Source of the DNA: Aromatoleum bremense
GTDB taxonomy: Bacteria; Pseudomonadota; Gammaproteobacteria; Burkholderiales; Rhodocyclaceae
Reading direction: 5' to 3'
Assembly: GCF_017894365.1 (NCBI RefSeq)
Contig: NZ_CP059467.1
Coordinates: 2,914,001-2,978,000, forward strand
DNA length: 64,000 nucleotides
Positions within the stretch are counted from its first letter, which is position 1. Every line of letters starts with the position of its first letter. Of this stretch, positions 44,530-52,845 are shown one piece after another. The notes beneath the pieces were generated by a model. The model was not told the DNA's origin and did no database searches. It saw only the letters and a program-made list of their open reading frames with translations. Both the position numbers and the translations under genes were made by a program.

Positions 44530-46097
44530 CAGCTCAACCCCTTCAGTTGCTGGTAGTCGGTCTTGTCGGTCGAGGTTTTCGGCAACGCTTCCAGCCACGT
44601 GAAACGGTCGGGAATCATGTACAGCGGAATCCGCGCGGCGCAGAAGCGCTTGAGCTCGATCAGCGACGCCTTGTCCGCCCCCTTGCTGCTCAGGAAAGCG
44701 GTGATCCGCACGCCCGCCTCGGCGTCGGGCACCGCAACGACGGCGACCTCCTTGACCAGTGGATGCTGATACAGCCCCGCCTCGATTTCGCCGAGTTCGA
44801 CCCGGTAGCCGCGCCGCTTGACCATCCGGTCACGCCGGCCACGGTAGATATGGTTGCCGTCGGCCGCTTCGACGACGATATCACCGGTTCGGTACCATCG
44901 GGTTCCGTCGTCATCGACGAGGAAACCTTCCGCGGTCCGTTCCGGCAACGACCAGTAGCCCTGCATCACGCCGCTGCCGGTAATGCACAGTTCTCCCTCG
45001 TCACCCGGCTTCACCGGCGCGTTGTGCTCGTCGACCACCTTGCCGCGCAGGTGCTCGCACACCTTGCCGATGGGATAGGGCGAAGTCCGCTCGTCAGGCA
45101 CCGGCGGAACAAGCTCGTAGTAGGTGCAGACGTTGGTCTCGGTCGGGCCGTAGAGGTTGAAATAGCGGGGCTTCGGCAGCTGCGAACACAGCGTCCGGAG
45201 ATGCTTGACCGGAAACACCTCGCCCGCGAACAGGACGAGGCGCAGCGCGGAGCAGTCATGGCGTGCGAGATCGCCGAATTGCGCCATCAGACTCAAGATC
45301 GACGGCGCCGAGTACCAGATGCTGATTCTTTCCTCGGCGATCAGCCTGGCCAGGTGCAGCGCATCCTTGCCTCGTTCCTCCGGGATCAGCACGAGCGTCG
45401 CGCCGTGCTTGAGCGCGACGTGGATGTCGAGGATCGAGAGGTCGAAGTGCAGCGGCGCGTGAGACGAGAAGCGGTCGTCCGGCTGCGGTTCGAACACCGC
45501 CGAACACCAGTCGACGAAACTCACCGCGTTTTCGTGCGAGAGCATCACCCCCTTCGGCTTCCCCGTCGAGCCCGACGTATAGAGGATGTAGGCTAGATCT
45601 TCCGGCTGCGACATCACGTTCTTCGCTGCCGCCGCCGGACGCTGCGCCTGCGCTTCATCCAGCAGGCGGGCGAGCGGATCGCCTCCTCCCGTCCCGTCGA
45701 GCAGCAGCAAGGGCGGCGGTTCGCCGAGTGCGAAAAATTCGGTGGAGAAGCGATCCTCGAGGCGCTTCTCCATCACGATCGCCCGCACCGCGCAGTTGTG
45801 CATGATGTAGGCGTTACGGGCGGGCGGCGCGTCGGGATCGACCGGCACGTAGGCGGCACCTGCCTTGAGGATGCCGTAGATCGCAGCGACGGCGTCGATC
45901 GACTTGCGCAGATAGATGCCGACCCGATCGCCGGCTCGCACGCCGACGGCGGCGAGCCGGTCACGCAATCGGTCGGACAAGCCGTCGAGCGCCGCATAGC
46001 TGATCGACCCGTGCTCAGGCTCGACGACTGCCGTGCGCGACGGATGGAGGGCGGCCGCGTCGCAGAGGAATTGGTGCAGCGGACGTGGGTTCGGCAT
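44529..46097 (-). CDS. Amino-acid-adenylating ligase (DltA/PltF-like)
   Basis: Stand-alone adenylation protein of 522 aa. The ATP loop is YTSGSTGKPKG (173-183). The A4 motif HFDLS (217-221) keeps Asp219, which holds the alpha-amino group in amino-acid-activating enzymes. NLYGPTETNV, YRTGDIV and the C-terminal Lys512 (TSTDKTDY) complete the core set. It should activate an amino acid and load it onto the carrier protein encoded just upstream (46104). DltA (D-Ala) and PltF (L-Pro) are the closest functional models; the choice between them cannot be made by eye. It overlaps the dehydrogenase gene by one base and lies 6 nt after the carrier gene. Confidence 0.87.
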   Translation of the reverse strand: MPNPRPLHQFLCDAAALHPSRTAVVEPEHGSISYAALDGLSDRLRDRLAAVGVRAGDRVGIYLRKSIDAVAAIYGILKAGAAYVPVDPDAPPARNAYIMHNCAVRAIVMEKRLEDRFSTEFFALGEPPPLLLLDGTGGGDPLARLLDEAQAQRPAAAAKNVMSQPEDLAYILYTSGSTGKPKGVMLSHENAVSFVDWCSAVFEPQPDDRFSSHAPLHFDLSILDIHVALKHGATLVLIPEERGKDALHLARLIAEERISIWYSAPSILSLMAQFGDLARHDCSALRLVLFAGEVFPVKHLRTLCSQLPKPRYFNLYGPTETNVCTYYELVPPVPDERTSPYPIGKVCEHLRGKVVDEHNAPVKPGDEGELCITGSGVMQGYWSLPERTAEGFLVDDDGTRWYRTGDIVVEAADGNHIYRGRRDRMVKRRGYRVELGEIEAGLYQHPLVKEVAVVAVPDAEAGVRITAFLSSKGADKASLIELKRFCAARIPLYMIPDRFTWLEALPKTSTDKTDYQQLKGLS

Positions 46098-46103
46098 GTC
46101 GCG

Positions 46104-46361
46104 CTACCTCACCTTGGATGCGAGCAGACTCGCAATGCTGCGGATCGTGTCGAGGTGCTCCTTGTCCGCCTCGTGCGCCTCGATCACGATGCCGTACTGC
46201 TCCTCGAAGTGCAGGACCAGTTTGAGCGTGGCGATCGAATCGAGGATGCCGCCGCTGATCAGCGGCAGGTCCTCTGTCAGCTCGTCCGGATTCTCGCCCG
46301 GCAGGAACTCCTCGAGGATGTAGCGTTTGACGGCCTTGCTGAAGTCAACACCTGTTTCCAT
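46104..46361 (-). CDS. Acyl/peptidyl carrier protein (DltC/PltL-like)
   Basis: An 85 aa carrier protein with Ser42 in GGILDSIATL as the phosphopantetheine site. The acidic helix and the IVIEAHEADKEHLDTIRSI end resemble carrier proteins partnered with stand-alone adenylating enzymes. It lies 6 nt before the ligase gene and 23 nt after the MBOAT-SGNH gene in one minus-strand operon. It is distinct from the XrtA-type carrier at 43117, so the region has two carrier proteins for two chemistries. Confidence 0.9.
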   Translation of the reverse strand: METGVDFSKAVKRYILEEFLPGENPDELTEDLPLISGGILDSIATLKLVLHFEEQYGIVIEAHEADKEHLDTIRSIASLLASKVR

Positions 46362-46384
46362 CGCTGCCCTCGCTATCGAGTCAA

Positions 46385-48919
46385 TCAGTGCCCCTCGGGC
46401 CGGAAAATGGCCGCGCGCTTTTCTGCCAAACCATTGAAGAGTCGTTCCGCGATCAGCTGGTGACCGGGCACGTTCGGGTGATCATCCCACTCGGCCAACC
46501 TGATCTCGTTGATGTTTCGCCCCTTGTAGACATCCTCGAGGTTGATCACGACGAAGCCCGCCGCTTCGGCGATGGCGACTGCCTCCGGCGTTTCTTCCTC
46601 CCATGCGCCTTCGCGCACCTGTGGCACGAAGATCCACACCGGCACGCTGCCGTGTTTTTGCGACTCCTCCGCGATGCGTCCGTAGACGTACGTGAGCACA
46701 TCGCGGCCGTATGGCGTCAGTCGCTTGCGCGCCTCACTCTCGTCCATGCCGGCTGTAACGCCCGCCTTGGCCGAGATATTTCGCAGACCTTCATAGGGAA
46801 TGTCGATCGCCTTATGGCTGACTTCCGCGAGGTAGGCGACCGCGCGTGTGATTTCGCGTCCGGTCGCGACAAAAAAGATCGCATGCGGCGCGAAGGCAAA
46901 GGCCTTTTCCGTGATCACCAATTGTTGCGGCGGGCAATATCCCGGCACCCCCATATTGAGCAGCTCATACTTGTCGAACGCTTCGTCGGCCCATTCCCGG
47001 TTCAACCTGTTCTCCACCAGTGCCTCGAACGTCTGGCCGTCGCCCACCCCCCAGCCCATGACGGAGGAGGCGCCCAACACGGCCGCACGAAAGGTGCGGG
47101 GAGCAGGTTGTGCTTCGTAATCCCGATCGCGCATGCCGTATGCGTTGGTGGTGATCGTGCCGTGCTTGGTGGTCCGGACGAAGGACGGAATCAGTTCAGT
47201 CTGCGCGAATCCGCCGACGAAGCGCTTGAGGTTGGTGGTCTCGACATCCAGCCAGTTCTTCGGCTTGTTCATGTATACCTCCCACAGCTGGGAGTTGAAG
47301 CGGTCGACCGACAGGAGGTTCTCGTAGTAGCCCCGCTCCAGTTTCGCGGTATCGAGTCGGCTGAGCTGTCCGGAGCGCACCGAATGCACGAAGGTGCCGA
47401 AATCCATGCCGATCTGCGAGTGCAGCCCTTCCACGCTGACTGCAATGAGCGCGCACAGGGACGCTACGGTAACCAGCCTGCTCCTCATCCAGGAGCGATC
47501 ATCCTGGGCCGAGGCCCGCACGTTTCGCACCGACTCGCGCGGAATGGAACCGACCACGATGACCGCAAGCACGATGGACGGATACAGCAGCAGTTCGGCG
47601 GTATATTCCCCACCGAGCGCCGACCACAGCGAGAACCACGCGTCGAGCGACTCGGTGGTCCAGAATGACCACAGCACGCAGATGAACCAGAACGTCGCAT
47701 AGGTCCTGAGCACCAGCACCGCGGTCGTGCGCCACGTGCGCACCGGCGTGCCGAGGCTGCGCGGACGGCCGTGCTTCATCTCGTACAGCGAATTCGCGAC
47801 CACCAGCACGCCGAGGATGCCCCAGAACAGCATGTCCTGCGGGACGAGAAGCAGCGAACCGCGCAGCCAGAACCACTGGTAGGCATGCAGGAACCACGTC
47901 ATCAGAAAGACGTACAACGTCGCGACGACGAGCGCCTTCTCGGTACCCAGCTTACGCAGCTTGAACACCGCCGGGTAATAGAAGACCTTCTGCATGAACT
48001 CCTTCCAGTAGATGTTGATGCGCCGCCAGAAGTCCGTGAAGCTCGAAGCCAACAGGTAGCGGTTGTGCGTCTCGGGCAGGCGGAAGCCGAACAGGTAGAG
48101 CATGCCGATGATCAGGTGGAACAGGCCGGATACCCGCAGGTACAGCAGGAAGTTGGCCACCAGGTACTGGATCAGCTCGGCCGGGTTGCCGACCTCATGC
48201 GGGGCGAGCGTCAGGTAGTAGTAGACGATGCGGTACAGGATCAGATGGATCACCCCGCGCACCATCCAGTCGATGCCGACCTGGTAGATGCGGTAGGCGT
48301 CGTCATCGAAGTAGTTGCGGCGGAAGGTCTTGTAGTCGATCACCGGGAAAAGCGGAAAGCACGCGTTCGGCAGCATGAAGAAGTACGCGAGCGACTGCGC
48401 CGGGGTGGTCGGCGTCTTGTCATGGCGCAGATCGTAGAAATAGACGATCAGGCGGAACATGAACATCGCGCCGAGAATCGGCCAGATCGCGTCCGACCAC
48501 GGGAACGGCAGGTGGCCGGCGCGCTGCAGCGCGAGAACGCCTGCGACGCCGAGCAGCAATGCTCCCCGCGACGCGAATGAGATGGGCAGATGGCAGATGC
48601 CGACCAACACGAGCCCGATCGCGACGAGCCACGCCGCATTCACGCCCCCCATGACGACGCCGATGCCTGCCAGGCTGAGCGCCACGAAGAAAGGCAAGCG
48701 CATGCGCAAGGGCAGCCAGGCGTGGATCGCGAAACCGGCGAAGGCGAGCATCGCGAGCCGCAGGAACGCGGCCGATTCGATCTGGAACTGGCGCAGCAGC
48801 AACAGCAGAAGGGCTAACTGGGCGATGACGCCCAGATAGTTGACCAAACCGATCTGGCCCTTTTGCGCATCACTTTCAAGGGGACCGGACGCCCTGCCAA
48901 CAACCGCCGTCAAGCTCAT
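46385..48919 (-). CDS. MBOAT-type O-acyltransferase fused to an SGNH-like domain (DltB/DltD-like)
   Basis: An 844 aa protein. Residues about 15-460 hold ten or more transmembrane segments, with an MBOAT-like core: SSFTDFWRRINIYWKEF, then WFLHAYQWF with the probable catalytic His345. From about 490 there is a large extracytoplasmic domain of SGNH-hydrolase type. Its first block reads GASSVMGWG (the usual GDS has become GAS, with Ser618 kept), and its last is DDHPNVPGH with Asp812/His814. DltB and DltD are the analogous separate proteins in teichoic-acid D-alanylation. It should take an acyl group from the carrier protein and place it on a periplasmic glycan. The ATG at 48919 has GGAG 7 nt upstream; a GTG at 48931 is an alternative. 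Confidence 0.85.
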   Translation of the reverse strand: MSLTAVVGRASGPLESDAQKGQIGLVNYLGVIAQLALLLLLLRQFQIESAAFLRLAMLAFAGFAIHAWLPLRMRLPFFVALSLAGIGVVMGGVNAAWLVAIGLVLVGICHLPISFASRGALLLGVAGVLALQRAGHLPFPWSDAIWPILGAMFMFRLIVYFYDLRHDKTPTTPAQSLAYFFMLPNACFPLFPVIDYKTFRRNYFDDDAYRIYQVGIDWMVRGVIHLILYRIVYYYLTLAPHEVGNPAELIQYLVANFLLYLRVSGLFHLIIGMLYLFGFRLPETHNRYLLASSFTDFWRRINIYWKEFMQKVFYYPAVFKLRKLGTEKALVVATLYVFLMTWFLHAYQWFWLRGSLLLVPQDMLFWGILGVLVVANSLYEMKHGRPRSLGTPVRTWRTTAVLVLRTYATFWFICVLWSFWTTESLDAWFSLWSALGGEYTAELLLYPSIVLAVIVVGSIPRESVRNVRASAQDDRSWMRSRLVTVASLCALIAVSVEGLHSQIGMDFGTFVHSVRSGQLSRLDTAKLERGYYENLLSVDRFNSQLWEVYMNKPKNWLDVETTNLKRFVGGFAQTELIPSFVRTTKHGTITTNAYGMRDRDYEAQPAPRTFRAAVLGASSVMGWGVGDGQTFEALVENRLNREWADEAFDKYELLNMGVPGYCPPQQLVITEKAFAFAPHAIFFVATGREITRAVAYLAEVSHKAIDIPYEGLRNISAKAGVTAGMDESEARKRLTPYGRDVLTYVYGRIAEESQKHGSVPVWIFVPQVREGAWEEETPEAVAIAEAAGFVVINLEDVYKGRNINEIRLAEWDDHPNVPGHQLIAERLFNGLAEKRAAIFRPEGH

Positions 48920-49085
48920 CAGCGTCTCCACTTCGAGTCATCGGCTATCCAACGGCGCGACCATCGTGTTCCAGACTACGGCGTGTCGGACAGGCTCATT
49001 TTGTTCATGTCATTCTAGGAACAGCCGTTTGAATTACTCAAGGGGCTTTATCGTGAGATGCATTTTCGTTACATTTGAGCGCTCT

Positions 49086-49109
49086 CCGCGAACGCAGTGA
49101 ACGTGGGGG
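49086..49109. repeat. Fragment of a GC-rich intergenic repeat
   Basis: On the minus strand these 24 bases (CCCCCACG...GTTCGCGG) closely match the left edge of the palindromic element between cysD and cysNC (52696-52720). Only this part is present here, in the 200-nt gap between the MBOAT-SGNH and SLC13 genes. The remainder of that gap shows no other supported feature and presumably holds the promoter of the MBOAT operon. Confidence 0.5.
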
Positions 49110-49112
49110 TCG

Positions 49113-49130
49113 TTCCATTTCAGAATGGAA
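49113..49130. repeat. Perfect stem-loop across the SLC13 stop codon
   Basis: TTCCATT and AATGGAA pair as a perfect 7-bp stem around a 4-nt loop that contains part of the stop codon of the SLC13 gene. No T tract follows, so it may be a 3' mRNA hairpin rather than a terminator. Confidence 0.4.
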
Positions 49131-50847
49131 AGAACACCGGCACCAGCAGCAGCACGACGGCCGAATAGGTCAGGCTGACCGGCACGCCGGCCTTGAAGAA
49201 GTCAGTGACGCGGTAGCGCCCCGGCGACATCACCATCAGGTGCGTCTGATAGCCGAACGGAACCAGGAAGCCCGCGCTCGCGCCGTAGGCCACTGCCATC
49301 ACGAAGGGCATCGGATCGACGTCGAACGCGCGTGCGGTCGATAACGCGATCGGAAAGGCGAGGGCGGCGGCGGCGTTGTTCGTGATCACCTCGGTCAGTG
49401 CCAGCGTGATCAGATAGACGCCGATGAACGCGCCGGTCACGCCGTAACCGTCGAAGGCGCTGCGCATCGTGTGCGCGACCAGCTGCGCGGCGCCGGAGGA
49501 TTCCAGCGCGGTGGCGATCGTCAGCGCGGAGCCGATGATCAGCAGCAGCTCGAACGGAAACCGCCGGCGCATCTCGTTGATCGTCAGCATGCGGGTGGCG
49601 AGCAGCACTGCGAGCAGCGCGAGCAGGCCATTGAGCAACGGCCAGACGTCGAGTGCCGACAGCGCGATCGCCAGTGCAAAACCCGACAATGCGATCCGGC
49701 TCTGGTTGCTGGTGAGCTTTGGCCGCAGCAGACCGCCATTGAGCAGGTGAAAGTTGCGGTCGATATTGCGGTGCTGTGCGAAGTCGGCGCCGACGGCAAG
49801 CAGCAGGCAGTCGCCGACGCGTAGCGGGATGCGCCCGAGCTGGCCGGCGAGGCGTTTGTCGCCGCGACGGATGCCGACGACGCCGGCGTCGAACTGCGAA
49901 CGGAAATCGACGTCGCGCAGCGTGCGGTTCGGCAGCATCGACTCGTTCGAGATCACGACCTCGATGAGGTTCGAGCCGAGCAGCGTATCCGCGCGGGTGC
50001 CGAACACGTGCAGACCGGAGAACTGCTGCAGCGCCTGGACTTTCTCGATCTCGCCGGTGAACACGAGGACGTCGCCTTCGCGCAATGTTTCGTCCGGCCC
50101 GACCGGCGAAATCAGCCGGCCGTCGCGTTCGATTTCGAGCAGGAACAGCCCGTCGAGGCTGCGCAGGCGATTTTGCTCGATGCTCTTGCCGGCAAGAGGT
50201 GAGCCGGCGGTGACCTGTGCTTCGAGAAAATACGCCTGGCGGTTCTCGTTCGATGCTGCCTCATGGGCCGGTAACAGCCGCGATCCGAGCACCATCACCG
50301 CGATGCAGGCGAGCGCGACGGGTACGCCGACGGCGGTGAACTGGAACATCCCGAGCGGCGGCAGGCCCGCATCGATGACGAAGGAATTGACGACCAGATT
50401 CGTCGAGGTGCCGACCAGCGTCGTGATCCCGCCGAGAATCGCGGCGTACGACAGCGGAATCAGCAGTTTCGACGCGGGAAGATGGCGTTGCCGGGAGATC
50501 ACGCCGAGCAGTGCGCCGACGACGGCGGTATTGTTCAGGAAAGCCGACACCACTGTGGTGACGACCGACAGCCGCAGGATCGCCAGCGACGGACGCCCCT
50601 TGAGGACCACGCCGGCAAAGCGATCGAGTAACGGCGATCGCTCGAGCGCGAGCGATACCAGCAGCAGCACGATCAGCGTCACCAGCGCCGGATTCGAGTA
50701 ACTCGTCAACCACTTGCGCTCGTCGACGAGGCCCGTCAGATAGTAGCCGGCCGCCCAGATGGTGAACAGCACAGCGGGCGACGTCCGTCCGCGAATCAGC
50801 AGGGCGAACAGGGCGACGATCGACAGGAGGACGACGTAGGCGCTCAT
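49120..50847 (-). CDS. SLC13-family anion permease with TrkA-C domains (probable sulfate transporter)
   Basis: A 575 aa membrane permease. The transport motifs FLNNTAVVGALLG and GTSTNLVVNSF lie in the first half, and ITNNAAAALAFPIAL with GYQTHLMVMSPGRY in the second. Between them, at about 205-370, are two cytoplasmic TrkA-C (RCK-C) domains, seen as SIEQNRLRSLDGLFLLEIERDG and the ESMLPNRTLRDVDFR segments. SLC13 proteins with this layout import sulfate or dicarboxylates. Lying next to cysQ, cysD and cysNC, sulfate is the likely substrate. The ATG at 50847 is chosen; the longer upstream frame is Arg-rich shadow sequence inside cysQ. It lies 38 nt downstream of cysQ. Confidence 0.87.
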   Translation of the reverse strand: MSAYVVLLSIVALFALLIRGRTSPAVLFTIWAAGYYLTGLVDERKWLTSYSNPALVTLIVLLLVSLALERSPLLDRFAGVVLKGRPSLAILRLSVVTTVVSAFLNNTAVVGALLGVISRQRHLPASKLLIPLSYAAILGGITTLVGTSTNLVVNSFVIDAGLPPLGMFQFTAVGVPVALACIAVMVLGSRLLPAHEAASNENRQAYFLEAQVTAGSPLAGKSIEQNRLRSLDGLFLLEIERDGRLISPVGPDETLREGDVLVFTGEIEKVQALQQFSGLHVFGTRADTLLGSNLIEVVISNESMLPNRTLRDVDFRSQFDAGVVGIRRGDKRLAGQLGRIPLRVGDCLLLAVGADFAQHRNIDRNFHLLNGGLLRPKLTSNQSRIALSGFALAIALSALDVWPLLNGLLALLAVLLATRMLTINEMRRRFPFELLLIIGSALTIATALESSGAAQLVAHTMRSAFDGYGVTGAFIGVYLITLALTEVITNNAAAALAFPIALSTARAFDVDPMPFVMAVAYGASAGFLVPFGYQTHLMVMSPGRYRVTDFFKAGVPVSLTYSAVVLLLVPVFFPF

Positions 50848-50885
50848 GCGGTAACGCGCGAAGTGGCAGGGGCTGCGGCAGCGGG

Positions 50886-51671
50886 TCAGGCCGGGCGGTC
50901 GGCGAATCCGGTCGCGACGAAGTGCGGGTTGGCGAAGTCGGGTTTGCCGTAGTGCAGCGGGCGGCCGTCTAACTGGCTGACACGGCCTCCCGCCGCCGCA
51001 AGCACGGCGTGACCGGCGGCGATGTCCCACTCCATCGTCCGTCCGAGCCGCGGATAGAGGTCGGCTTCGGCCGCCGCGATGAGGCAGAGCTTCAGCGACG
51101 AGCCGGCGCTGATCTGCTTGGCGACCCGGCGTCCGGCAAGGAAAGCGTCGAGCGCGGCAGCATCGCCGTGCGAACGGCTGGCGACGACGGTGAGTCCCTC
51201 GTCCGGCGGCAGGCGGCAGCGGATCGGGCGGCGACCGCGGTCGTCCTCGATAAAGGCCCCGGCGCCGGCGCCGCCGGCATAGAGCCGTCCGAGCGCCGGG
51301 GCCAGCACGACGCCGAGCACCGGCTGCCTGGCCTCGACCAGCGCGATGTTTACGGTGAATTCGCCGTTGCGACGAATGAACTCCTTCGTCCCGTCGAGCG
51401 GATCGACGAGCCAGAAGCGCTCGCCGACTTCCGGAATTCTGCCCGCAGCGACAGCCTCCTCGGCAACCACCGGGATTTCCGGCGTCAGCGCCGCGAGCCC
51501 GGCGAGAATGACCGCCTCGGCCCGCTCATCCGCTTCGGTGACGGGCGATGCGTCGCCCTTGCCGCGGACTTCAAAATCGGTCATATAGATGGCCATCACG
51601 ACGTCGCCCGCCTGACGCGCCAGCGGGATCAGCGTCTCCAGCAGTTCGCGGTGGGAAAGGGAAGTGGACAC
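50886..51671 (-). CDS. cysQ: 3'(2'),5'-bisphosphate nucleotidase (PAP phosphatase)
   Basis: Hydrolyses PAP, the by-product of sulfotransferases and PAPS reductase, to AMP. The inositol-monophosphatase-fold motifs are present: TEADERAE, WLVDPLDGTKEFI (magnesium site) and WDIAAGHAVLAAAGG near the C-terminus. I start it at the GTG at 51671, because AGGAG lies 7 nt upstream (51679-51683) and this gives 261 aa, the normal length. An ATG at 51713 would add 14 poorly fitting residues. It is divergent from cysD and upstream of the SLC13 gene, so its supply role in sulfonate turnover fits the neighbourhood. Confidence 0.92.
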   Translation of the reverse strand: MSTSLSHRELLETLIPLARQAGDVVMAIYMTDFEVRGKGDASPVTEADERAEAVILAGLAALTPEIPVVAEEAVAAGRIPEVGERFWLVDPLDGTKEFIRRNGEFTVNIALVEARQPVLGVVLAPALGRLYAGGAGAGAFIEDDRGRRPIRCRLPPDEGLTVVASRSHGDAAALDAFLAGRRVAKQISAGSSLKLCLIAAAEADLYPRLGRTMEWDIAAGHAVLAAAGGRVSQLDGRPLHYGKPDFANPHFVATGFADRPA

Positions 51672-51678
51672 AACGGCG

Positions 51679-51683
51679 CTCCT
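51679..51683 (-). promoter_or_regulatory. Ribosome binding site selecting the cysQ GTG start
   Basis: AGGAG on the minus strand, 7 nt before the GTG at 51671. It favours that start over the ATG at 51713. Confidence 0.65.
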
Positions 51684-51785
51684 GACGATTGCTAAACTCC
51701 GCACTGAAGTCATTGTAGGCACATTTGTATGACGCTGGCGCCGGTACAAGGAATGTAGTTTCCGGTCATTCCGGTCATCAAGAGG

Positions 51786-52691
51786 ATGTCGATGTCACTT
51801 ACCCATCTGCAGCGGCTCGAAGCCGAAAGCATCCACATCATGCGGGAGGTCGTCGCCGAGGCCGACAACCCGGTGATGCTCTACTCGATCGGCAAGGACA
51901 GCGCGGTGATGCTGCACCTGGCGATGAGGGCCTTCTATCCGGCCAAACCGCCGTTTCCGCTGCTGCACGTCGATACACGCTGGAAATTCCGCGACATGTA
52001 CGCGTTTCGCGACCGCATGGTCAGCACGCTCGGACTCGATCTGATCGTCCATGTCAACCCCGAGGGTATCGAGAAGGACATCAACCCCTTCACGCACGGC
52101 TCGGCGATCCACACCGACATCATGAAGACAGAGGGACTCAAGCAGGCGTTGGACAAATACGGTTTCGATGCCGCGTTCGGCGGTGCGCGGCGCGACGAGG
52201 AGAAGTCCCGCGCCAAGGAACGCATCTTCTCGTTCCGTACCGCGCAGCATCGCTGGGATCCGAAGAGCCAGCGCCCGGAACTGTGGAAGCTCTACAACGC
52301 GCGCAAGCATAAGGGCGAGTCGATGCGGGTGTTCCCACTGTCGAATTGGACCGAACTCGATATCTGGCAATACATTCATCTCGAGAACGTGCCGATCGTG
52401 CCGCTGTACTATGCCGCCGAACGCCCGGTAGTGATGCGCGACAGCGCGCTGATCATGGTCGACGACGAGCGCATGCCGCTCAAGCCCGGCGAGGTGCCGA
52501 TGATGAAGAAGGTGCGCTTTCGCACGCTCGGCTGCTATCCGCTGACCGGTGCCGTCGAGTCGGACGCCGACACTCTGCCGGCGATCATCCAGGAGATGCT
52601 GCTGACGAAAACGTCGGAGCGTCAGGGTCGGGTCATCGACCATGATTCGGCTGCGTCGATGGAAAAGAAGAAGCAGGAGGGGTATTTCTGA
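51786..52691 (+). CDS. cysD: Sulfate adenylyltransferase subunit 2
   Basis: Small subunit of ATP sulfurylase, 301 aa, forming adenylyl-sulfate from ATP and sulfate together with CysN. The PP-loop motif is [14 protein letters not shown], followed by [29 protein letters not shown] and the [10 protein letters not shown] region. These are all typical of CysD rather than PAPS reductase. It lies divergent from cysQ with about 114 nt between the starts, where the shared promoters must be. Its stop is followed not directly by cysN but by a repeat-rich insert (see 52694-52845). Confidence 0.96.
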   Translation: MSMSLTHLQRLEAESIHIMREVVAEADNPVMLYSIGKDSAVMLHLAMRAFYPAKPPFPLLHVDTRWKFRDMYAFRDRMVSTLGLDLIVHVNPEGIEKDINPFTHGSAIHTDIMKTEGLKQALDKYGFDAAFGGARRDEEKSRAKERIFSFRTAQHRWDPKSQRPELWKLYNARKHKGESMRVFPLSNWTELDIWQYIHLENVPIVPLYYAAERPVVMRDSALIMVDDERMPLKPGEVPMMKKVRFRTLGCYPLTGAVESDADTLPAIIQEMLLTKTSERQGRVIDHDSAASMEKKKQEGYF

Positions 52692-52845
52692 TGTGCCCCC
52701 ACGCTCACATTCGTTCGCGGGGGGCCGGCTTTGCACAGCCGGCCCGTTCGGCGGGCGCGAAGCGATGCTTCGCGAATTCCCCGCCTAACCCCCCCACGGG
52801 GGCTGAGGCCTCCCTTGGGGCGGCCCTGCGGGAGACCTTCTGATG
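52686..52845. mobile_element. Palindrome-rich intergenic element flanked by an 8-bp direct repeat
   Basis: TTCTGATG occurs at 52686-52693, where it contains the cysD stop, and again at 52838-52845, where it contains the cysNC start. Removing the insert and one copy would restore a TGATG stop-start overlap, the expected coupled junction. The insert has a GGCCGGCT/AGCCGGCC stem (52723-52744), a CGCGAAGC/GCTTCGCG stem (52756-52774) and CCCCC-AC-GGGGG (52791-52802). It encodes nothing. A related fragment is at 49086-49109. It looks like a non-autonomous, REP- or MITE-like element. Mobility is inferred from the flanking repeat only. Confidence 0.65.

Noticed and set aside
51672..51785. Shared cysQ-cysD promoter region with a TACAAT (minus strand, 51712-51717)
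   Set aside because: The region must contain both promoters, and a CysB site is plausible, but no -35 partner or CysB pattern is clear by eye.
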